Shown: piece by piece, positions 58,075 through 64,000 of the stretch
Layout of the letters: each line of letters opens with the position of its first letter
How positions within the stretch are numbered: position 1 is the stretch's first letter
DNA from: Panicum virgatum
Lineage: Eukaryota; Streptophyta; Magnoliopsida; Poales; Poaceae
Length of the DNA: 64,000 nucleotides
Assembly: GCF_016808335.1 (NCBI RefSeq)
Contig: NC_053153.1
Coordinates: forward strand, 19,727,033-19,791,032
Direction of reading: 5' to 3'
Translations under genes and position numbers: made by a program
Notes under the pieces: generated by a model
What the model was told of the DNA's origin: nothing
The model's database searches: none
Seen by the model: only the letters and a program-made list of their open reading frames with translations

Positions 58075-60387
58075 AAGGATACATCTGCATAACAGCTTCT
58101 GGGCTGAGACAGGGAGTGTAGAAGAAGAGGATAACAAGGAATTGACAACAGAATTTACTATGGCAGAATTAGAATCGGCTATCAAAGAAATGAAAACAGA
58201 CTCGGCGCCAGGGCCATGATGGCTTCTCTACTGTATTTTTCAAGGAATTTTGGGAGCTGTGCAGACATGACATTTTTGAGATGCTATCCAAACTTCATAG
58301 AGGTGAACTTGACTTGACCCGTCTTAATTATGGAATTATTACCCTCATTCCAAAGATCAAAGGGGCGGTAAACATCAAACAATTCAGACCGATATGCCTG
58401 TTGAATGTTGTTTATAAGATCATCACCAAGGTCCTAACTGTTAGACTCAAAAAAGTGGCTACAAAGGTGAGAGCCAGACCGCCTTTATACCAGGGAGAAA
58501 TATCCTAGATGGAGTTCTGATTTTACATGAGGTTCTACATCAATTGAGAAGTAAGAAGCAACAAGGAATTATTCTTAAGCTAGATTTTGAGAAAGCTTAC
58601 GATAAAGTTTAGTTGGAGGTTTTTGCAATAGGTGCTGGAAAAGAAAAAAAATTCTCAGACAAATGGATTGGGTGGATCCTGTCGGCGGTGGAGTGGGGAA
58701 GGGTTGCCATTAACCTGAATGGAGAGAGGGGTGAATATTTTAGAAGCTACAAAGGGCTACGGCAAGGAGATCCGCTGTCGCCTCTGCTGTTTAACTTAGT
58801 GGGTGATGCTCTGTCTGAAATGTTGAATTATGCTAGAAGGAATAACATTATTACTGGGCTGATCCCTGAGCTGGTGGAAGGGGGGTTAACACACCTACAA
58901 TACGCTGACGACACAATCCTATTCCTGGCTAACAGTGAAGAAAATTTTGCGATGATGAAATTCTTGCTGTTTTGCTTTGAGGAGTTGTCTGGTCTCAGAA
59001 TTAACTACAATAAGAGTGAAGTTTTTGGTGTGGGAATTGATAAGATAAAATTGATGGAGGTGGCTGATGGTTTTAACTGTAGAGTTGGGAGCTTCCAATG
59101 AGATATCTTGGAATTCCTGTCAGTGATGTGAAGCTGTCAAAAGAGGAGCTTAACATAGTTGCTACTAAGATCGAAAATAGGCTGGCCACATGGAATTGTG
59201 GGCAACTTTCATATGGTGGGAAAGCTGTTTTGTTGAATTCAAGCCTGACCAGTTTACCTATGTACATAATGGGTTTCTACTTACTATATGAAGGTAACCT
59301 TTCAGAAATTGGATGCGGCTAGAGCTCGTTTTTTTTGGCAAGGTGTCGGGAAGAAGAAAAAGTACCACATGGTGAAATGGGAAGAGCCTAACCTTTAGGA
59401 GGAGGTTTGGGCAGGTAGAACAAGAGGAGTTTGCTAACTTGCATAATGAACTGGCTACGGTCAACCTGACAGAGGATAGTGATAGAGTCATTTGGAAATT
59501 AAACAAAAATGGAATCTTCTCAGTTAGATCCCTATATAGATTCATGGTCGACCCGGGCTGTATTGATCTCAGGATGGTAGATATATGGTCCACAAAACTT
59601 CCCCTGAAAATACAGATATTTCTCTGGATGGTGTGGAATGATCGCATTCAGACTGCAGTTCAATTGAAACGAAGGAAATGGGATGGACAGATTGGTTGTA
59701 AGCTTTGTGGTGAGCAGGAAGACATCACTCACCTGCTTTTCAGATGTCCGGTTGCTGTTTTCGTTTGGTGCTGGGTTAGAGACAGCTTGCAGTGGAAGAG
59801 TGTGGCTACTAGTATGGACAGTTTCCAAACTGAAGTGCTTGGGAATGCAGGAGCCAAACAGAACCACATGCTTATTTTTATTTTTTCAGGTGTGAGCTGG
59901 GCGATCTGGCGCACCAGAAATGACTGGGTGTTCACAAACACCTTGGTGAACCACCCAAAACATATCGCTCACAGAGCTTTTGGTTTTCTTCAGTACTGGA
60001 TCGGAGTCAGCTTCTGCCGGAGAAGGCGAGGAGGGAGATGGAGGTTCAGCTGAACAAATTGCACGATGGGCTCCAACAGCTTTGAAGGACTTGGCCATGG
60101 TGGGCTGACTGTCGCCCAGAACGCCGTGCGAGGGAAGCATGAAAACAAGGGGGTGCAGCCATGGAGAGTAGGTTGTTTTCCTCCATGTCAAGAAGGAAGC
60201 GAGACAAAAGTTTTTCCTTTTCCCCTTAGGTTTGCGATGTGCGTCTGTCTCTTTCTGTTGTGTGAACCTTTCATAGAGGTGGTTGTGCTAGAGTGTGTTT
60301 TGCTCTGGTATTGTAAGCTGGTATCCCCAGCACAAAACTTCTTTGCTTTCAATATAAGCAGGACCAACCGGTCTTTGGTCTAAAAAA
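58075..60387 (+). mobile_element. 5'-truncated LINE (L1-type) with 15-bp target duplication
   Basis: ATCGAAGGCCTCGTC occurs on both sides (58060-58074 and 60388-60402), and the right junction follows a short A6 tail (60383-60388). The element is 2313 bp, so the 5' end, including ORF1 and endonuclease, is missing, which is typical of LINE insertions. What remains is the RT and a C-terminal zinc-binding domain, both with frame damage. Confidence 0.92.
58120..60053 (+). pseudogene. LINE reverse transcriptase and zf-RVT domain, broken
   Basis: Segments in several frames: 58281-58508 (LNYGIITLIPKIKGAVNIKQ, FRPICLLNVVYKI), a stop near 58610 after LKLDFEKAYDKV, 58613-59101 (YKGLRQGDPLSPLLFNLV, LQYADDTILF with the catalytic YADD), and 59098-59322 (MRYLGIPVSDVKLS). 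59439-60053 covers the zinc-binding reverse-transcriptase-associated region (LPLKIQIFLWMVWNDRI, GCKLCGEQEDITHLLFRCP). Frame changes lie near 58470, 59090 and 59330. No endonuclease domain remains. Family: plant non-LTR retrotransposon, L1 clade, inferred from the YADD and zf-RVT order. Confidence 0.88.
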
Positions 60388-60534
60388 TCGAAGGCCTCGT
60401 CGTAATCCACCGGCCGATATTTGCCAGCGACGTGGACGACCAATGATGTGCGCGAGCTTGTCCGCAAGATTCGTCATGTAGAGCTGGTCCGCTCATCCTC
60501 TGCTGCCTCCTCTCTAGAAGGAAGGGCCGTATCA

Positions 60535-60794
60535 CTATTTTCAAATCCTAAAATATAAGATATTTTAGTTTATCCTAAATCAAACCGTTCTAAGTTTAAT
60601 TAAATTTATAGAGAAAAATAATAATATTTTAAATGTCAATGAGAAAAATTAGATCCATTATGATATATATTTTCATAGTTTATTTGATTGATGTCTTAGA
60701 TGTTCATATTCTTCTCTATAAATTTAGTCAAGCTTACATTATTTTGATTTAGAACAAAACAAAATAACTTATATTTTAGTACAGAGGGAGTATT
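60535..60794. mobile_element. Stowaway-like MITE, left end decayed
   Basis: The right end reads ATATTTTAGTACAGAGGGAG followed by TA, the complement of a Stowaway start CTCCCTCTGTACTAAAATAT. The left side has CCTAAAATATAAGATATTTT, a matching inverted arm without the CTCCCTC end. Confidence 0.65.
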
Positions 60795-60934
60795 CTCTAA
60801 TCTATCTAGTCGTAACTCGTAAGAAGCACGGGTAAGAAGACTAATCTTGATTAGTCGTTGATGAAGCTGATTAGTCGAGGCTAATCAAATCTAGTCGGTA
60901 GTTTAGTCGTTCTGTCTAAATCTTTTGATACTTA

Positions 60935-61097
60935 GGTCAGTCTCAGTGGGAAGTATCATCGTACAGTTGTCAAGACTGTGAACTAGGTAATCAAACCGGA
61001 GCTCTTACATTCTATGACATTTCTCCTTCTCTATTTTCTGTCATATTAGTAAATTTAATATTCACGACACTTCCATAACATTTGCATTGATATTAAG
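60935..61097. mobile_element. MITE related to the 56105-56488 pair
   Basis: TTA then GGTCAGTCTCAGTGGGAAG at left; the right end is decayed (CATTTGCATTGATATTAAG). The interior shares TGACATTTCTCCTTCTC and GTAAATTTAATATTCACGAC patterns with the first copy at 56105. Confidence 0.5.
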
Positions 61098-61294
61098 ATG
61101 TCAGCACAGCATGGCACACGATATGCTGAACGTGCCTAGAAGTTGACCCGACACGGCGCGAGGCACGATATATGCCGAACGTGAAAGCCCGATCCACTTG
61201 AAGAATCGACAAACCCTGACTTTAAGAGCTCCATGAATCAATAAAGCCTCACGCATGCACAATTCATCCCTGCTCGTTCAGTTTTGCAGATAGA

Positions 61295-62182
61295 ATGGCC
61301 GAGCTGCTCCCATGGCTGCCATGGCTTCTCGCCTCCCTCCTCGCCGCCGTCTACCTCCTCGGTCTCCGAGCACATGGACGCCGCGGCCTCCCACCGGGGC
61401 CCCGCCCTCTGCCCCTCATCGGCAACCTCCACCTCCTGGGCGACCAGCCGCACCGCTCCCTCGCCGGCCTCGCCAAGATCCACGGCCCGCTCATGTCCCT
61501 CCGCCTGGGCTCGGTCACCACGGTGGTCGCGTCCTCCCCGGACGTCGCGCGCGAGTTCCTGCAGAGGCACGACGCCGCCTTCGCGACGCGGTCCGTGCCG
61601 GACGCCATCAGCGCCCACGCCAGGCACTCCGTGGCGTGGCTGCCCAACTCCCCGCGCTGGCGCGCCCTCAGGAAGGTCATGGCCACGGAGCTGTTCGCGC
61701 CGCATAGGCTGGACGCGCTCCGCCACCTCCGGCGCGAGAAGGTGCGGCTCCTCGTGGACCACGTCGGCCGTCTCGCGCAGGACGGCACGGCGGTGGACGT
61801 CGGCCGCGCGGCGTTCACCACGGCCCTCAACCTCCTCTCGAGCACCATCTTCTCGCGCGACCTGACGAACCTGGACGACCGCAGCGAGTCAAAGGAGTTC
61901 CAGGAAGTGGTGACGGAGATCATGGAGGCCGCGGGCAGGCCGAACCTGTCGGACATCTACCCGGCGTTCGCGGCGGCCGACCTGCAGGGCTGCCGCCGGC
62001 GCGTGGCCAAGTTGTTCGCACGGCTGCACCGGATGTTCGACGTGGAGATCGACCAGCGGCGGCATGCCCGCAAGGCTGGACAGCCCAGAAAGAACGACTT
62101 CCTAGACCTGTTGCTGGACAGCGAGATGGGCGACAACGGCACGGCGGGGCTGGACCGTGACACGCTACGCTCCATGCTCGCG
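61295..62182 (+). CDS. Cytochrome P450, CYP76-like, exon 1
   Basis: 296 codons ending at a GTAAGC donor (62183). The start ATG at 61295 has A at -3 and G at +4. The N-terminus is a membrane anchor (residues about 3-24), followed by a basic segment and the Pro-rich hinge PPGPRPLP (33-40), then a typical P450 N-half with LIGNLHLL, the C-helix WxxxR motif (W122, R126) and the ELF segment after it. The sequence style (SVAWLPNSPRWRALRKV, FAPHRLDALRHLR) fits family CYP76, whose members often oxidise terpenoids in monocots. Such enzymes are ER-bound and use NADPH reductase. The intron position, before the I-helix, also fits. The I-helix, ExxR and heme Cys exon are not found in the 1.8 kb to the right edge, so the gene may continue beyond or be truncated. 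Confidence 0.85.
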
Positions 62183-62522
62183 GTAAGCAGACGGGAGCTA
62201 ATTTTACAATGCTTTTCTACATCCATGGAAAGATACTATACAAGGTTTTCTCCAGCTCAGTTTATATGCGTCATGCATTTTTTTTGGGAAATTTCTGTTT
62301 TGAACATTAGTTAATTAACAAGCATATATGATTTTTATGTTGGGCGGCGCCAGGAGCACTCCATTTCGATTTACTATTTTTAAACCAAGATTCGTCAAAC
62401 GATGCAAATTTTGTTATAAAAAAATCATACCATTGACTTCGATCGTGTTTGAAAGCTTTCTTATGGTTATTATGATTTTGTTAGTATGAATATTCGAATA
62501 TTTGAGAAATGAAGGGTCAAAT

Positions 62523-62863
62523 CTCGGCCTTGTTTAGTTGCAAAATTCAAAATTCCAAAACTATCATATCGAAAGGGAATCTTACATGCATGGAGTATTA
62601 AATTAAGAAGAAATAAAAAATGAAATGCATAGTTTGCTTGTAAATTACGAGACGAATCTAATGAGTCTGATTAGACTATGATTAAATACTAAATTACTAC
62701 AGTAATTGCTATAGTACACATGTGCTAATGATTCTTAATAAATCCGTCTTGTAGTTTACAGACGAGTGTTGTAATTAGTTTTGTGATTACTCTATATTTA
62801 GTACTTCAAATGTGCAAAGATTTCATTTCAAAAACTTCACGGATGCAACTAAACGAGTCCCTA
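62523..62863. mobile_element. hAT-like MITE in the P450 intron
   Basis: Left end GGCCTTGTTTAGTTGCAAAA; at right the complement of CGGATGCAACTAAACGAGTCC. This end pair is common in grass MITEs. No clean target duplication is visible. Confidence 0.55.
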
Positions 62864-63085
62864 GTTTTGAAAATAGTGTCAAATCAAAACCGTGCCTTAT
62901 ATTTTGAAATGGTTGGAAGTACTATAATTTATAAATTAAAGTGTTCTATATAGCTAAAATTGGTGTTTTTTGCGGTTGATGCTTCTTGATTTACCTTCCC
63001 TGGATGGTAAAAAATGGCTAATTGATATGTTTTGCATACTGATGTGACTCTAAATATAATGGACCGTGCTAGTTGGCGTGTATAT

Positions 63086-63260
63086 TAGCTTATGATTTGT
63101 ATTAGTCAATCAACGTGTGGGACTGATCAATTGAGTGTGACACTTTTGTAATTTAGCTTATCATTTGTATTAGTCAAACAACGTGTAGGACTGATCAATT
63201 AAGTGTGACACTTTTGTAATTTAGCTTATGCTTTGTATTAGTTAATCCACATGTGGGACT
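63086..63260 (+). repeat. 68-bp tandem repeat, about 2.5 units
   Basis: Units start TAGCTTATxxTTTGTATTAG at 63086, 63154 and 63222. The third is cut after GTGGGACTACC. Between-unit differences are few. Confidence 0.85.
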
Positions 63261-64000
63261 ACCTTTGGATTTGGGCTACTATCATGAGATTTTGTGAAAA
63301 TGATGCACCACGGATCAGAGAGAGTGAAATCTACTAGTGCATCCAGGGTGATACTGATAACAGTGTCCCATCGAGTATGACACGTAGTGCCAAGCATTGC
63401 GGGGACCCTCATGCATGGATCTTTTGGTATGTTTTGAGATAAGGTTATGAAAGAGATCGCCAAGGCAACAACCGGATTATGTGGGGGACCTGATTTGTCC
63501 TTAGGTCGCTCCTTGATTATTCTCACCTAAAAACACTGTCATGGGTCAACAGATCAATTGGCTGAATGGTTCTAATAGATTATCATACATATAAGCTTCC
63601 TTGGTTCTTTTCATTACGCACTTAAATGTGTCTTCCACACCTTCGTTACTTTGTTCATTTATGTTTTGACTTCTCGAGATTGGTTATTTATATTGAAACT
63701 ACATTACTACCTGGATTTACTAGTTTGCAATCAAATATACAAATAATTTAGTTATGATTATGAAGTTGTGAAAGTAAAGATAGTAAAATGTCAATTATGT
63801 TAAAAAGTCCAAAAAAAAGGAATGTAGGGTACTATTCGCATATTCACTCAAAAGTATGAAATTTTGGTATTCATTATACACAATATGTACAAAACCATAC
63901 AGAGAATCTCCTTCCCACCTTGAACCATGTGGTTTTGGCGTAAGGTTATGTTGAGATGGCGACTAAACAACCATAGTTAGACCTGAGATAGTATAAACTA

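Larger units (their letters stand above)
62183..64000 (+). other. Probable P450 intron, with inserted repeats
   Basis: Begins with a consensus donor. It contains a MITE-like element (62523-62863) and a 68-bp tandem repeat (63086-63260). I see no acceptor followed by a P450 I-helix (AGxDT), so the second exon is not in the window. The open frame at 63242-63526 on the minus strand is unrecognised. Confidence 0.5.

Overview
This window looks like a gene-poor, transposon-packed stretch of a grass (Poaceae) nuclear genome, probably a panicoid. The support is the mix of element types: Tat-like and Athila-like Ty3-gypsy elements, a Ty1-copia element, a CACTA transposon with a Ulp1-type protease, Stowaway and Mutator-type MITEs, and a GC-rich monocot-style cytochrome P450 exon. 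Nothing is organised like a bacterial genome: there are no operons, ribosome binding sites or CRISPR arrays.

Layout. 1-6582 (+) is the 3' part of a decayed Tat-like Ty3-gypsy element: broken gag-pol, a three-exon antisense gene with its own TATA box, a polypurine tract and a 1.13-kb LTR. It sits inside a second Ty3-gypsy element on the minus strand (6583-12238, with its 5' LTR at 11824-12238). 12239-14837 is unassigned and contains a patchwork of short duplications. 14838-24910 (-) is an Athila-like ORF1 split in frame by a non-autonomous LTR element at 16129-24433 (two LTRs, Asp-type primer site, 5-bp duplication ACGAT). 25637-26985 is an array of CGGTTnAACCG motifs. 27112-27677 (+) is a two-exon relic of a CCA-adding tRNA nucleotidyltransferase. 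28397-36728 (-) is an unrecognised ORF split in frame by a young copia element (29110-36386; LTRs differ at two positions noticed by eye; duplication ATACT).

36729-46309 holds several duplicated, decayed copies of the tail of an F-box-type gene, into which a Mutator-type MITE (9-bp duplication), two Stowaway-like elements, a partial LTR and a (TA)54 microsatellite have been placed. 46310-50470 is a CACTA element with a crippled TNP2 transposase and open C48/Ulp1 exons. 50658-54487 is a probable solo Del/Tekay-type LTR with a TATA box and a phase-consistent spliced reading frame. 56105-56488 holds two adjacent MITEs. 58075-60387 is a 5'-truncated LINE with a 15-bp duplication. 61295-62182 (+) is exon 1 of a CYP76-like P450, the only convincingly intact host coding sequence; its heme-binding exon lies beyond the window.

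The strongest candidates for something undescribed are the intact spliced antisense gene inside an otherwise dead Tat element, and the heavy enrichment of the hexamer GCCGAT/ATCGGC throughout that same element on both strands. By hand count there are about 45 copies in 6.6 kb, against about 3 in each neighbouring element.
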